Source of the DNA: Crocinitomicaceae bacterium
GTDB lineage: Bacteria; Bacteroidota; Bacteroidia; Flavobacteriales_D; Crocinitomicaceae
Direction of reading: 5' to 3'
DNA: 64,000 nt
NCBI GenBank assembly: GCA_020635955.1
Contig: JACJYW010000007.1
Location: 124,001 to 188,000, forward strand
Part shown: positions 29,708 through 39,233 of the stretch, one piece after another
How the letters are laid out: every line of letters starts with the position of its first letter
Numbering within the stretch: position 1 is the first letter of the stretch
Notes under the pieces: generated by a model
What the model was told of the DNA's origin: nothing
What the model saw: only the letters and a program-made list of their open reading frames with translations
Database searches by the model: none
Made by a program: the position numbers and the translations under genes

Positions 29708-30893
29708 TTTCCTGCAAGATCTTGTCTGTTGCCCCGGTTTGGCTTTTCATGAAGGAGATAACTTTTTCATTCAACGCTTGACCAACTACCGCATCAAAAA
29801 CATGATAAAAGGTGTGAGCATTTGGAATGGTAAAACCAATTCCGTTCTCAATAAAAGTAAAGGCTTCAGGAAATTTCTCGAATTTATCGCCAAACATAAC
29901 AGGCAATCCAAATGCTGCGGGCTCAAGAATATTGTGTAAACCGGTTTTATATCCTCCACCAACAAATGCTACATCTCCGTATTGGTATAAATTCATCAAC
30001 ATTCCAATATTATCAATGATCAGCACTTTTTCATCAGAACATTGATCGATCTGTGAATATCGAATACTTTTTAATTTTATTAATTGTTCTATTCGTTTAA
30101 TAAATCCTTCAGAAATTTCATGTGGAGCTATAATGACCTTCCAGTCATTCAGATCATTTATCTTATTATGGATCACCTGCAAATCTTCATCCCAAATAGA
30201 GCCGCAGATCAGCACTTTAGAATCTCCACAAAATCTCTCCACTTCGGGGTAAGAGATCACTTGAGCCGCGTTCTTCAAAACACGATCATATCTCGTATCT
30301 CCGGCAACAATAGATGGTAAACCTATTCCATTTAACAAAGCCCTTGAATCATCATTTTGTACATATATTTTGGTAAATGATTCAAGTACTTTACGCATAA
30401 AACCGCCATATCCCTTAAAGAAAATTTGATTTTCCCTGAATAATCCGGCCACTAAGTAAATAGGGATATTTCGTTTGTTGCATTCAAAAATATAGTTCGC
30501 CCAGAATTCGTACTTCACAAAAAACACAGACACCGGTTTGATCGCACCTAATAATTTTGACGCATTTCTTTTAGAATCTCTTGGCAAATAAACAATTAGA
30601 TCTGCTCCGTTATAGTTTTTTCTGATCTCATATCCTGAAGGAGAAAAAAAGGTCACCACAATTTGACAATTTTGACGTGACTTTAACGCTTCCATTAAGG
30701 GCCTGCCCTGTTCAAATTCTCCCAAGCTAGCACAGTGAAACCAGTAAACATGTTCTTTTGGAATGAAGGATCCTATTTGTGTCCAAATCTCTTTTCGACC
30801 ATTGATCCATTTTTTTGCCTTCGGATTCCAAATACTGGCCACCAATACTGCAAAATAATAAACATTTACCCCAATGGTATAAAATAATTTCAT
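29697..30893 (-). CDS. waaA: 3-deoxy-D-manno-octulosonic acid (Kdo) transferase
   Basis: Adds Kdo to lipid A precursors in LPS assembly. The 398-residue protein has an N-terminal membrane segment (FYTIGVNVYYFAVLVASIW), then the Glycos_transf_N block (WFHCASLGEFEQGRPLMEAL). It next has PRDSKRNASKLLGAIKPVSVFFVKYEFWANYI and the AGDTRYDRV motif of the acceptor/donor cleft. The C-terminal half has GGGYKTGLHNILEPAAFGLPVMFG, the expected sugar-nucleotide binding region. Length and motifs are complete. It is transcribed after the putative outer membrane protein gene with a 3-bp gap. Confidence 0.9.
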   Translation of the reverse strand: MKLFYTIGVNVYYFAVLVASIWNPKAKKWINGRKEIWTQIGSFIPKEHVYWFHCASLGEFEQGRPLMEALKSRQNCQIVVTFFSPSGYEIRKNYNGADLIVYLPRDSKRNASKLLGAIKPVSVFFVKYEFWANYIFECNKRNIPIYLVAGLFRENQIFFKGYGGFMRKVLESFTKIYVQNDDSRALLNGIGLPSIVAGDTRYDRVLKNAAQVISYPEVERFCGDSKVLICGSIWDEDLQVIHNKINDLNDWKVIIAPHEISEGFIKRIEQLIKLKSIRYSQIDQCSDEKVLIIDNIGMLMNLYQYGDVAFVGGGYKTGLHNILEPAAFGLPVMFGDKFEKFPEAFTFIENGIGFTIPNAHTFYHVFDAVVGQALNEKVISFMKSQTGATDKILQEIIP

Positions 30894-30896
30894 CCC

Positions 30897-31643
30897 TTAA
30901 TCTATATAGAAATCTCGTGCTTTTCGCTTGTAGATAGGAATCAACCAACCCACTTTTGCTCCCCACAAATAATCCTGTTTTATACCCGGATCTGGCCCAT
31001 TAAGATCAAAATTATAATTCCTTTGATTTTCAGTAAATCCCTGAATGAATTCAACACCAGCATAGAAATTAAGAAAGCGTTTATCAGCCTGAAATAAATA
31101 ACCTATGAACTCTCTTACTTCAAATCCCAAATGTAAATGATCATATCCATATCTATAATCTCCCTCCAATTGCGGAACATCATCATATATACTTTCAATT
31201 CGAATTTTATGCATCATAACACCGCAACCCAACTGAACCCACAAACCAGAATTTGGATTATGTCCAAGTTTATTGAAAACATAACCTGCATTGAAATTTG
31301 AGGTCATGCCACGCATTAAAAATAAAACTCCGGCAGGTGCACCGCTCATTGCCGTCACGGTTCCGTAATCATTGATCACATCATCAAAAATGGTTGTATC
31401 CTTGAATTGATTGCCAAAAATAAACCCGGCATTCACTCCCAGTGTTAAACCGTTCTTGAACTTATTATCTACACTAATACCGATTTCATGATTGAAACCC
31501 CACAGTTTAGTAATGTCGCCAGAAGGCAAATTGAACTTATAGTTCACTGCGGATACAAGTGTATTTAAACTTGAATCCCTCAAATTCCTCTGACCATAAA
31601 TTGTGGCAGGAAATATTAATAGTATTAAGATTATTGTTCTCAC
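30897..31643 (-). CDS. Putative outer membrane beta-barrel protein
   Basis: A 248-residue protein with a short signal peptide (MRTIILILLIFPATIYG, then QRN). The body consists of alternating hydrophobic and polar strands, such as GLTLGVNAGFIFGN, GLWVQLGCGVMMHKI and LHLGFEVREFIGYLF, with an aromatic C-terminal strand (VGWLIPIYKR). This fits a small outer membrane barrel, but I do not recognise the family. It precedes waaA with a 3-bp gap and could be co-transcribed with it, suggesting an envelope role. Confidence 0.6.
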   Translation of the reverse strand: MRTIILILLIFPATIYGQRNLRDSSLNTLVSAVNYKFNLPSGDITKLWGFNHEIGISVDNKFKNGLTLGVNAGFIFGNQFKDTTIFDDVINDYGTVTAMSGAPAGVLFLMRGMTSNFNAGYVFNKLGHNPNSGLWVQLGCGVMMHKIRIESIYDDVPQLEGDYRYGYDHLHLGFEVREFIGYLFQADKRFLNFYAGVEFIQGFTENQRNYNFDLNGPDPGIKQDYLWGAKVGWLIPIYKRKARDFYID

Positions 31644-31740
31644 CCTTCAAAATTATAAAATGCCCCTAAATCTAACGCACTATTCACTAGATTATTGGTT
31701 ATATTCGTAGCCTCAAAACATCACTTAACTTTTTTAGTAG

Positions 31741-32874
31741 ATGAAACAAATACAAATGGTCGACCTTAAATCTCAGTATGAGAAGATCAAAAATGAGGTA
31801 GACAAGGCCGTTTTAGATGTAATTGCATCTTCAGCATTCATTAATGGACCGCAAGTAAAGGAATTCCAATCAGATCTGGAAAAATATCTAGACGTTAAAC
31901 ATGTTATTCCCTGCGCAAATGGTACAGATGCATTACAAATAGCATTGATGGCACTAGGCTTAGAACCTGGTGATGAAGTGATCACTTCTGATTTTACTTT
32001 TGCCGCAACTGTAGAAGTAGTTGGTTTATTAAGGTTGAAACATGTTCTAATAGATGTTGATCCGGATACTTTCAATGTATCAATAGATTCCCTAAAAGCT
32101 GCCATTACTCCAAAAACCAAGGCAATTATTCCTGTTCATTTGTTTGGACAATGTGCCAATATGGAAGAGATCCTTGCCATAGCAAAAGAACATAACATTT
32201 ATGTTGTTGAGGATACCGCTCAGGCAATAGGTGCAAAATATACCTTCTCAGATGGTACGGTTAAAAGTGCCGGATGTATGGGTGAAATAGGAACAACTTC
32301 ATTCTTCCCTTCCAAAAATCTTGGATGCTATGGAGATGGAGGTGCTTTATTTACCAATGATGATGAGCTCGCAACTGTTATCAGATCGATCGTAAACCAT
32401 GGAATGGGCAAAAGATATTATTACGATCGTATTGGAGTTAATTCAAGATTAGATAGCATGCAGGCTGCAGTCTTAAAAATCAAATTGAAGCATCTTGATA
32501 CATATATTGCCAGCCGCCAAAAAGCAGCTCAGTATTACAATGAATTTTTAAGTCAAATTGATGGAGTAACTACTCCTGGATTGAATCCACAGTCTACCCA
32601 CGTATTTCATCAGTACACATTGAAAATTGATGGTATCGATCAGTTTGATATGCAACAATACCTGAATGATAAAGGAATTCCGGCAATGATCTATTATCCT
32701 GTTCCTCTACATTCTCAGGAAGCATATGAAGCGCACAGATATAATGATGCTGACTTCGAAGTAACAAATGAATTGTGCCAAACAGTGATCTCATTGCCTA
32801 TGCATACAGAATTAGATGAAGAGCAATTGAAATACATCTGTGACAATATTCAAACCTATTTAAAGAACGCTTAA
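31741..32874 (+). CDS. DegT/DnrJ/EryC1/StrS aminotransferase (WbpE-like)
   Basis: PLP-dependent sugar aminotransferase. The 377 residues begin with the family start MVDLKSQYEKIKNEV. They contain CANGTDALQIALMALGLEPGDEVI, the VVEDTAQAIGA motif (Asp binding the PLP nitrogen) and the Schiff-base lysine in SFFPSKNLGCYGDGGA (Lys192). The last fits the WbpE group that aminates UDP-3-keto-GlcNAcA. The neighbours encode a matching 3-dehydrogenase, N-acetyltransferase and 6-dehydrogenase, so the expected product is UDP-GlcNAc(3NH2)A. It is the first gene of a tight operon of six (31741-38103). The next gene overlaps it by one base. Confidence 0.88.
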   Translation: MKQIQMVDLKSQYEKIKNEVDKAVLDVIASSAFINGPQVKEFQSDLEKYLDVKHVIPCANGTDALQIALMALGLEPGDEVITSDFTFAATVEVVGLLRLKHVLIDVDPDTFNVSIDSLKAAITPKTKAIIPVHLFGQCANMEEILAIAKEHNIYVVEDTAQAIGAKYTFSDGTVKSAGCMGEIGTTSFFPSKNLGCYGDGGALFTNDDELATVIRSIVNHGMGKRYYYDRIGVNSRLDSMQAAVLKIKLKHLDTYIASRQKAAQYYNEFLSQIDGVTTPGLNPQSTHVFHQYTLKIDGIDQFDMQQYLNDKGIPAMIYYPVPLHSQEAYEAHRYNDADFEVTNELCQTVISLPMHTELDEEQLKYICDNIQTYLKNA

Positions 32875-34187
32875 TGAAAAGAATTGCAGTAATCGGATCA
32901 GGATACGTTGGATTGGTAACAGGAACTTGCTTTGCTGAAACTGGTAACAATGTTATTTGTGTTGATATTGATGAAGCAAAGGTCAATAAAATGAGAAATG
33001 GAGAGGTTCCTATTTATGAGCCTCATCTTGATGTCATTTTTGAACGAAACATAAAACAAAACAGATTGACTTTTACCACAGATCTTAAAAGTGCTGTGGA
33101 TCAATCTGAAATAATATTCCTGGCTCTACCAACACCCCCCGGTGAAGATGGCTCAGCAGATTTGAGTTATGTATTGGGTGTAGCTGAAGAACTTGGAAAG
33201 ATCATCACGGATTATAAAGTAATTGTAGATAAATCAACTGTTCCGGTAGGAACAGCTGACAAAGTACATGCAGCTGTTGCCAAGAATGCGAAGGTAGAAT
33301 TTGACGTGGTATCAAATCCTGAATTCTTAAGAGAAGGATTTGCCGTAGATGATTTCTTAAAACCAGATCGTGTTGTTATCGGTACAGTATCTGAAAAAGC
33401 CAGACAAGTAATGAAAGAGTTATATAAACCTTTCGTTCGTCAGGGTAATCCAATCATTTTTATGGATGAAAAGTCAGCAGAATTGACAAAATATGCTGCT
33501 AATTCATTCCTCGCTACTAAGATCACTTTCATGAATGAGATCGCTAATTTTTGCGAGCTTGTTGGTGCTAATGTTGATGATGTGAGAATTGGAATGGGAT
33601 CAGATACGAGAATAGGTAAACGTTTCCTGTTCCCGGGAATTGGTTTTGGTGGAAGTTGTTTTCCAAAGGATGTTCAGGCTTTGGTAAGGTCTGGAAATGA
33701 GGTTGGATATAAATTCTCCATCATTGATGCCGTATTGAATGTTAATGATCATCAAAAACTAAAATTGATCGATAAGGTTAAAAATCATTTTGGTGATTTG
33801 AATGGAAAAGAACTAGGTTTATGGGGATTAGCTTTCAAACCTGATACTGATGATATTAGAGAAGCCCCTGCCCTATATATGATCAATGCATTATTGGAAG
33901 CTGGAGCCAAGATCACCGCCTATGATCCTGAAGCCATGGACAATGTCAGAGCCATGTTCGGAAATAAAATTGAATTCGCAGATAATGCTTATGACGCCAT
34001 TGAAGGAAAAGATGCATTATTGATCGCGACAGAATGGGGCGCTTTTAGGAACCCTGATTTTGACAGGATCAAAAGTTCATTGAAAGAACCAAAGATATTT
34101 GATGGACGAAATCTATTCGATATCGAAGAAATGGAAGGTAAAGGATTCTACTATGAAAGCATTGGTAGAAAAACGGTTTTGGGTTAA
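32874..34187 (+). CDS. ugd: UDP-glucose 6-dehydrogenase
   Basis: Oxidises UDP-glucose to UDP-glucuronate with two NAD+. The 437-residue protein has the N-terminal dinucleotide motif IAVIGSGYVGLVTGTCFAETG, the signature PTPPGEDGSADLSYV, the NPEFLREGFAVDDF block and the catalytic cysteine Cys262 in GIGFGGSCFPKDVQAL. Length and motifs are complete, as in the UDP-Glc subfamily. It overlaps the upstream aminotransferase by one base and abuts the UDP-glucuronate decarboxylase gene. The pair therefore makes UDP-xylose, or feeds UDP-GlcA to other polymers. Confidence 0.93.
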   Translation: MKRIAVIGSGYVGLVTGTCFAETGNNVICVDIDEAKVNKMRNGEVPIYEPHLDVIFERNIKQNRLTFTTDLKSAVDQSEIIFLALPTPPGEDGSADLSYVLGVAEELGKIITDYKVIVDKSTVPVGTADKVHAAVAKNAKVEFDVVSNPEFLREGFAVDDFLKPDRVVIGTVSEKARQVMKELYKPFVRQGNPIIFMDEKSAELTKYAANSFLATKITFMNEIANFCELVGANVDDVRIGMGSDTRIGKRFLFPGIGFGGSCFPKDVQALVRSGNEVGYKFSIIDAVLNVNDHQKLKLIDKVKNHFGDLNGKELGLWGLAFKPDTDDIREAPALYMINALLEAGAKITAYDPEAMDNVRAMFGNKIEFADNAYDAIEGKDALLIATEWGAFRNPDFDRIKSSLKEPKIFDGRNLFDIEEMEGKGFYYESIGRKTVLG

Positions 34188-35183
34188 ATGGCAGATAGAA
34201 AAAGAATATTAATCACCGGTGCTGCCGGATTTCTAGGTTCTCATCTTTGTGATCGCTTCATTAAAGAAGATTATCATGTGATAGCCATGGACAACCTGAT
34301 CACAGGGCGTCTAAAAAATATCGAGCATCTTTTTCCTTTGGAAAATTTTGAATTCTATCATCATGATGTGAGTAAATTCATTCATGTTCCTGGAAAATTA
34401 GATTACATATTGCATTTTGCTTCACCTGCCAGCCCAATCGATTATTTAAAAATTCCCATCCAGACGTTGAAAGTTGGATCTTTAGGAATTCATAATTGTC
34501 TTGGTTTGGCTAAAGCTAAAGGGGCTACCTTAATGATCGCTTCTACTTCTGAAGTTTACGGTGACCCTGAAGTTCATCCTCAAAGCGAAGATTATTGGGG
34601 GCACGTGAATCCAATTGGCCCACGTGGGGTTTATGATGAGGCTAAAAGATTTCAGGAAGCCATGACCATGGCCTATCACACTTATCATGGATTAGATACC
34701 CGGATTGTAAGAATTTTTAATACTTACGGGCCTAGAATGCGACTGAATGATGGTCGTGTATTACCGGCTTTTATTGGACAAGCGTTAAGGGGAGAAGATC
34801 TCACTGTTTTCGGAGATGGATCCCAAACACGTTCATTCTGTTATGTTGATGATTTGGTTGAGGGCATCTTTAGATTATTGATGTCTAATTACAATCTTCC
34901 AGTAAACATTGGTAACCCAGACGAGATAAGTATTAGCGATTTTGCTGAAGAGATCATCCAGTTAACGGGTACAACTCAAAAAGTGATCTATCAGGAGTTA
35001 CCTGTGAATGATCCTAAGCAAAGACAACCAGATATTACCAGAGCAAAAGAACTTTTAGGTTGGGAACCTAAAGTAGGTCGAGCTGAAGGTTTGAAGAGAA
35101 CTTATGCATATTTCAAAAGTTTAACTCCAGAAGAGTTGAACGAGAAGGATCATTACGATTTTGATAAATATATTCGAAAATAA
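34188..35183 (+). CDS. UDP-glucuronate decarboxylase (UDP-xylose synthase)
   Basis: Extended SDR that decarboxylates UDP-GlcA to UDP-xylose. The N-terminal NAD motif is [18 protein letters not shown]. The catalytic Tyr/Lys is in [14 protein letters not shown] (YxxxK), and the serine site is [10 protein letters not shown]. The region [26 protein letters not shown] is very close to UXS, including the Arg that separates UXS from other epimerases. The start lies one base after the ugd stop, and the stop overlaps the next gene by one base, so it is translationally linked to both. Confidence 0.92.
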   Translation: MADRKRILITGAAGFLGSHLCDRFIKEDYHVIAMDNLITGRLKNIEHLFPLENFEFYHHDVSKFIHVPGKLDYILHFASPASPIDYLKIPIQTLKVGSLGIHNCLGLAKAKGATLMIASTSEVYGDPEVHPQSEDYWGHVNPIGPRGVYDEAKRFQEAMTMAYHTYHGLDTRIVRIFNTYGPRMRLNDGRVLPAFIGQALRGEDLTVFGDGSQTRSFCYVDDLVEGIFRLLMSNYNLPVNIGNPDEISISDFAEEIIQLTGTTQKVIYQELPVNDPKQRQPDITRAKELLGWEPKVGRAEGLKRTYAYFKSLTPEELNEKDHYDFDKYIRK

Positions 35184-35755
35184 TGGCAGATTATTTTGCG
35201 CATGAAACAGCAGTTATAGATGAAGGTTGCACCATTGGCAAGGGAACCAAGATCTGGCATTTTTCTCACATCATGCCTAAATGTGTGATTGGAGAAAACT
35301 GCAACATTGGTCAAAATGTAGTGGTTTCTCCAGATGTTGTTTTGGGCAATAATGTTAAAGTTCAAAATAACGTTTCAATTTACACGGGTGTTATTTGTGA
35401 AGATGATGTGTTTTTAGGACCATCTATGGTGTTCACAAACGTTATGAATCCGCGTAGTGCTGTTGCTAGAAGAGACCAATATCTGCAAACAAAAGTAGGA
35501 AAAGGCGCATCTATTGGTGCCAATGCTACCATAGTTTGTGGAAACCCTATTGGAGAATATGCGTTTATTGGAGCCGGAGCAGTTGTGACGAAAGAGGTTC
35601 TTCCATATGCATTACTAGTTGGTAATCCTGCCAGACAAATAGGCTGGATGAGTGCCTATGGTCACCGTTTGGAATTCAACGATAAAGGTTTAGCAAGCTG
35701 TCCTGAAAGTGGTGAAGAATACATACTGGAAAATAATAAAGTAAGAAGAAAATAG
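35183..35755 (+). CDS. Left-handed beta-helix N-acetyltransferase (WbpD-like)
   Basis: A 190-residue hexapeptide-repeat acyltransferase. The repeat pattern is plain (for example [49 protein letters not shown]). The catalytic-type segment [18 protein letters not shown] is characteristic of WbpD and related UDP-3-amino-sugar N-acetyltransferases. The expected reaction is acetylation of the 3-amino group made by the upstream aminotransferase. It overlaps the previous gene by one base and precedes the dehydrogenase by 2 bp. Confidence 0.87.
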   Translation: MADYFAHETAVIDEGCTIGKGTKIWHFSHIMPKCVIGENCNIGQNVVVSPDVVLGNNVKVQNNVSIYTGVICEDDVFLGPSMVFTNVMNPRSAVARRDQYLQTKVGKGASIGANATIVCGNPIGEYAFIGAGAVVTKEVLPYALLVGNPARQIGWMSAYGHRLEFNDKGLASCPESGEEYILENNKVRRK

Positions 35756-35757
35756 AA

Positions 35758-36798
35758 ATGGATAAAAAAATAAGATTTGCAGTGGTGGGATGCGGACATA
35801 TTGGCAAGAGACATGCCACTATGATCCAGAGAAATGACGAGTCTGAATTGATCGCACTGGTTGATACTGCAGATAAAAACACATTAGGCTTGGATGATTT
35901 TCAAGGTGTTCCATTTTTCTCTTCTATTGAAGAGATGTTAGACTCAGGCCTTGAATATGATGTGGTGAATATTTGTACACCAAATGGAGTGCACTCTGAA
36001 CAAGCTATGAAAGCTTTAGAGAAAGGTCATCATGTGGTATGTGAAAAGCCAATGGGACTTTCAAAAGACAATTGCGAAAAGGTAATTTACACTGCCCTTC
36101 AAAGCCATAAGCAGGTGTTTTGTGTGATGCAAAATAGATATTCACCTCCTTCAGAATGGATCAAAGAAGTGATAGACAATAAAATCCTGGGTAAGATCTT
36201 TATGGTCCAGTTGAATTGTTACTGGAATCGTGATGACAGATATTACAAAAAGGGTGGCTGGAAAGGAACTCAAAATCTGGATGGTGGTACACTTTTTACG
36301 CAGTTTTCTCACTTCATTGATATCATGTACTGGTTATTCGGAGATATCAAGAATATTCAGGGAAGATTCGCAGACTTCACACACAAAGACAGCACTGACT
36401 TTGAAGATTCAGGCTTCGTGAGTTTTGAATTTATCAATGGTGGTATGGGAAGTTTGAACTACTCTACCGCTATTTGGGATACAAATCTTGAAAGTTCAAT
36501 GACCATTATAGGTGAGAAGGGAAGTGTAAAGATTGGAGGTCAATACATGAACGAAATTGAAGTTTGCCATATTGAGGATTATACCATGCCTGAATTGGCT
36601 CCTTCCAATCCGGCAAATGACTATGGTGCATATAAAGGATCAGCAGCCAATCACCATTATATAATCGAGAATGTGGTTGACTCTTTGAAAAAGAGAACAT
36701 CTCCAACTACCAATGCTCTAGAAGGATTAAAAGTTGTTGAAATTATTGAACGCATCTATGAAGTAAGAGATGCATATTTTAAAGAAAAAAATCAGTAA
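35758..36798 (+). CDS. Gfo/Idh/MocA-family 3-dehydrogenase (WbpB-like)
   Basis: A 346-residue NAD-dependent oxidoreductase. It has the Rossmann start FAVVGCGHIGKRHATMIQ and the family motif VVCEKPMGLS containing the essential Lys of the Gfo/Idh/MocA dehydrogenases. The C-terminal half carries the WbpB-type blocks FMVQLNCYWNRDDRYYKKGGW and DGGTLFTQFSHFIDIMYW. In the pathway it oxidises UDP-GlcNAcA at C3 to give the keto sugar for the aminotransferase. It is placed between the acetyltransferase (2-bp gap) and the 6-dehydrogenase (3-bp gap). Confidence 0.9.
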   Translation: MDKKIRFAVVGCGHIGKRHATMIQRNDESELIALVDTADKNTLGLDDFQGVPFFSSIEEMLDSGLEYDVVNICTPNGVHSEQAMKALEKGHHVVCEKPMGLSKDNCEKVIYTALQSHKQVFCVMQNRYSPPSEWIKEVIDNKILGKIFMVQLNCYWNRDDRYYKKGGWKGTQNLDGGTLFTQFSHFIDIMYWLFGDIKNIQGRFADFTHKDSTDFEDSGFVSFEFINGGMGSLNYSTAIWDTNLESSMTIIGEKGSVKIGGQYMNEIEVCHIEDYTMPELAPSNPANDYGAYKGSAANHHYIIENVVDSLKKRTSPTTNALEGLKVVEIIERIYEVRDAYFKEKNQ

Positions 36799-36801
36799 CA
36801 G

Positions 36802-38103
36802 ATGAAAACTATTTACGAAAAACTTGTTGATAAGGAAACTAAACTAGCGGTAATCGGATTAGGATATGTAGGATTACCAATTGCATTAGAATTTGCCAGA
36901 AAAATATCTGTTATTGGCTTTGATATTAATTCCAAAAGGGTTGAAATGATGAAGAATCGAATAGACCCTAGTGATGAATTAGAAGCCGAAGCATTTGACG
37001 GTTGTGATATCACCTTTACGCACAAATTAGATGAATTAGCCGAAGCGACATTCTTCATTATCGCAGTACCTACTCCAATAGACAATAGCAAAGAACCAGA
37101 TCTAACACCATTATTAGGTGCTAGTTCAACAGTGGGTCAAGTATTGAAAAAAGGTGATTATGTTGTATATGAATCAACTGTTTATCCTGGTTGTACTGAA
37201 GAAGATTGTATACCTGTTTTGGAAGCTGAATCAGGTTTGAAATACATGGATGATTTTAAAGTGGGATATTCACCTGAACGTATTAACCCGGGAGATAAGG
37301 TACATACTTTGTCTACAATTGTGAAAGTATCTTCAGGATGCGATCCGGAATCTGCAGAGAATATTGCAAAAACCTATGAATTGGTAGTTGCTGCCGGTGT
37401 ACACAGAGCTGCCTCTCTTAAAGTAGCTGAAGCTGCCAAGATCATTGAAAATACTCAGAGAGACGTAAACATTGCATTGATCAATGAATTGTCCATTATT
37501 TTCAACAGAATGGGAATCAATACCTATGATGTATTAGAAGCTGCTGGAACGAAATGGAATTTCCTAAACTTTAGACCAGGACTCGTTGGTGGACATTGTA
37601 TTGGAGTAGACCCTTATTATCTAACACATAAAGCAAAAGAGCTAGGATACCACGCCAAGATCATCAACTCTGGTAGATATGTGAATGATTCAATGGGATT
37701 CTATGTTGGAAAACAGACGGTTAAAAAAATGATTGCTCAAGGTAAAAACCCTATGGAGTCAAGAGTTTTGATCATGGGTACCACCTTCAAAGAAGATGTG
37801 AGCGATATTCGTAATTCTAAAGTAGTTGACGTTTATAAAGAGATGGAATCATTTGCAGTAAAGTTAGATGTGATCGATCCGCATGCTGATAGTGCAGAGG
37901 TTTTTGAAGAGTATGGTTACGAAGTGATTGATGCACCTAAAAACAATTATGATGCAATCATAGTTGCAGTTAATCATAGAGAATACTCCAACCTTACAGA
38001 GGATGATTTCAAGAAAATGATGAAAGACGGTAAAGGGATCATTGTTGACTTGAAAGGAATTTATAAAGGAAAGATCAAGGATCTTGAGTATTGGTCACTT
38101 TAA
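36802..38103 (+). CDS. UDP-N-acetyl-hexosamine 6-dehydrogenase (WbpA/TviB-like)
   Basis: A 433-residue nucleotide-sugar dehydrogenase of the WbpA/WbpO/TviB branch. The N-terminal block KLAVIGLGYVGLPIALEFAR, the block TPIDNSKEPDLTPLLGAS, and the catalytic Cys266 in GLVGGHCIGVDPYYL distinguish it from the UDP-glucose enzyme at 32874. The substrate is expected to be UDP-GlcNAc or UDP-GalNAc. With the wbpB-, wbpE- and wbpD-like genes it gives a full path to UDP-2,3-diacetamido-2,3-dideoxy-glucuronic acid. It is the last gene of the tight operon. A short inverted repeat (AAGGA...TCCTT, 38112-38128) lies after the stop. Confidence 0.9.
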   Translation: MKTIYEKLVDKETKLAVIGLGYVGLPIALEFARKISVIGFDINSKRVEMMKNRIDPSDELEAEAFDGCDITFTHKLDELAEATFFIIAVPTPIDNSKEPDLTPLLGASSTVGQVLKKGDYVVYESTVYPGCTEEDCIPVLEAESGLKYMDDFKVGYSPERINPGDKVHTLSTIVKVSSGCDPESAENIAKTYELVVAAGVHRAASLKVAEAAKIIENTQRDVNIALINELSIIFNRMGINTYDVLEAAGTKWNFLNFRPGLVGGHCIGVDPYYLTHKAKELGYHAKIINSGRYVNDSMGFYVGKQTVKKMIAQGKNPMESRVLIMGTTFKEDVSDIRNSKVVDVYKEMESFAVKLDVIDPHADSAEVFEEYGYEVIDAPKNNYDAIIVAVNHREYSNLTEDDFKKMMKDGKGIIVDLKGIYKGKIKDLEYWSL

Positions 38104-38146
38104 GATTTTTTAAGGAATATATATCCTTATTGAACGTTTAACAGCT

Positions 38147-39193
38147 ATGCAAAAAAAGATCTTAATTACGGGAGGAGCGGGATTTATAGGCTCGCATGTT
38201 GTACGATTATTCGTTAATAAATATCCTGAATACCAAATCATTAATCTGGATAAATTAACCTACGCAGGTAATTTGGAAAATCTTAAGGATGTTGAGAATG
38301 CACCGAATTACGAATTTGTAAAAGGAGATATTCAGGAGAAAGATTTTTTAGCGCAACTATTTACGGATAAAAAGATCACTGATGTAATTCATCTTGCTGC
38401 TGAATCTCATGTTGACAGGTCAATATCCGGCCCAATGGAGTTTATTATAACCAACATTGTTGGAACAGCTAACTTATTAGAGGTTGCGAGAACTAGTTGG
38501 CTAGAGGGTGAACATGTTTTTTATCACATCTCTACAGATGAAGTTTATGGTTCGTTAGGAGCAGAAGGATTTTTTGAAGAAACTACGGCCTATGACCCAA
38601 GAAGTCCTTATTCTGCATCAAAAGCAAGTTCAGACCATTTGGTACGGGCCTATTATCACACGTATAAATTACCAGTTAAACTTTCTAACTGTTCGAATAA
38701 TTACGGATCACATCAATTTCCTGAAAAATTGATTCCGTTAATGATCAACAATATCAAAAACAATAAGCCTTTACCCGTTTACGGAACTGGTGAAAATGTT
38801 AGAGATTGGTTATGGGTTGAGGATCATGCGAGAGCAATTGACACCATCTTTCACAAAGGAAAAATTGGAGATACTTATAATATTGGGGGATGGAATGAGT
38901 GGACCAATATCGCCCTGGTGAAGAAAATGTGTCAGATCATGGATGTTAAACTTGGAAGAGATGCAGGAACATCTGAAAAATTGATCACTTATGTTAAAGA
39001 TCGTGCTGGTCATGACATGAGATATGCCATTGATGCAACTAAAATAAAAGATGAATTAGGCTGGGTTCCTTCATTAGAATTTGAAGAAGGTTTGGATAAA
39101 ACAGTTGACTGGTATTTACAAAATGAAGAATGGATCAATGATGTTACTTCCGGTGATTACCAGAAATATTACAAGCAACATTATTCCAATTAG
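38147..39193 (+). CDS. rfbB: dTDP-glucose 4,6-dehydratase
   Basis: Makes dTDP-4-keto-6-deoxyglucose for rhamnose and other deoxysugars. The 348-residue SDR has the NAD motif ILITGGAGFIGSHVVRLF, the RfbB-specific THVIHLAAESHVDRSI-type block (reads DVIHLAAESHVDRSISGP), and the catalytic DEVYGSLG plus YSASKASSDHLV (YxxxK). It also has NCSNNYGSHQFPEKLIPLMI and YNIGG. The length is normal. It starts 43 bp after the previous operon, so it may be read through or have its own promoter. RfbA, RfbC and RfbD are not in the window. Confidence 0.93.
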   Translation: MQKKILITGGAGFIGSHVVRLFVNKYPEYQIINLDKLTYAGNLENLKDVENAPNYEFVKGDIQEKDFLAQLFTDKKITDVIHLAAESHVDRSISGPMEFIITNIVGTANLLEVARTSWLEGEHVFYHISTDEVYGSLGAEGFFEETTAYDPRSPYSASKASSDHLVRAYYHTYKLPVKLSNCSNNYGSHQFPEKLIPLMINNIKNNKPLPVYGTGENVRDWLWVEDHARAIDTIFHKGKIGDTYNIGGWNEWTNIALVKKMCQIMDVKLGRDAGTSEKLITYVKDRAGHDMRYAIDATKIKDELGWVPSLEFEEGLDKTVDWYLQNEEWINDVTSGDYQKYYKQHYSN

Positions 39194-39233
39194 CAATTTA
39201 GGGGGATTAGCGTCTAAAGATCCACAAACGTTA

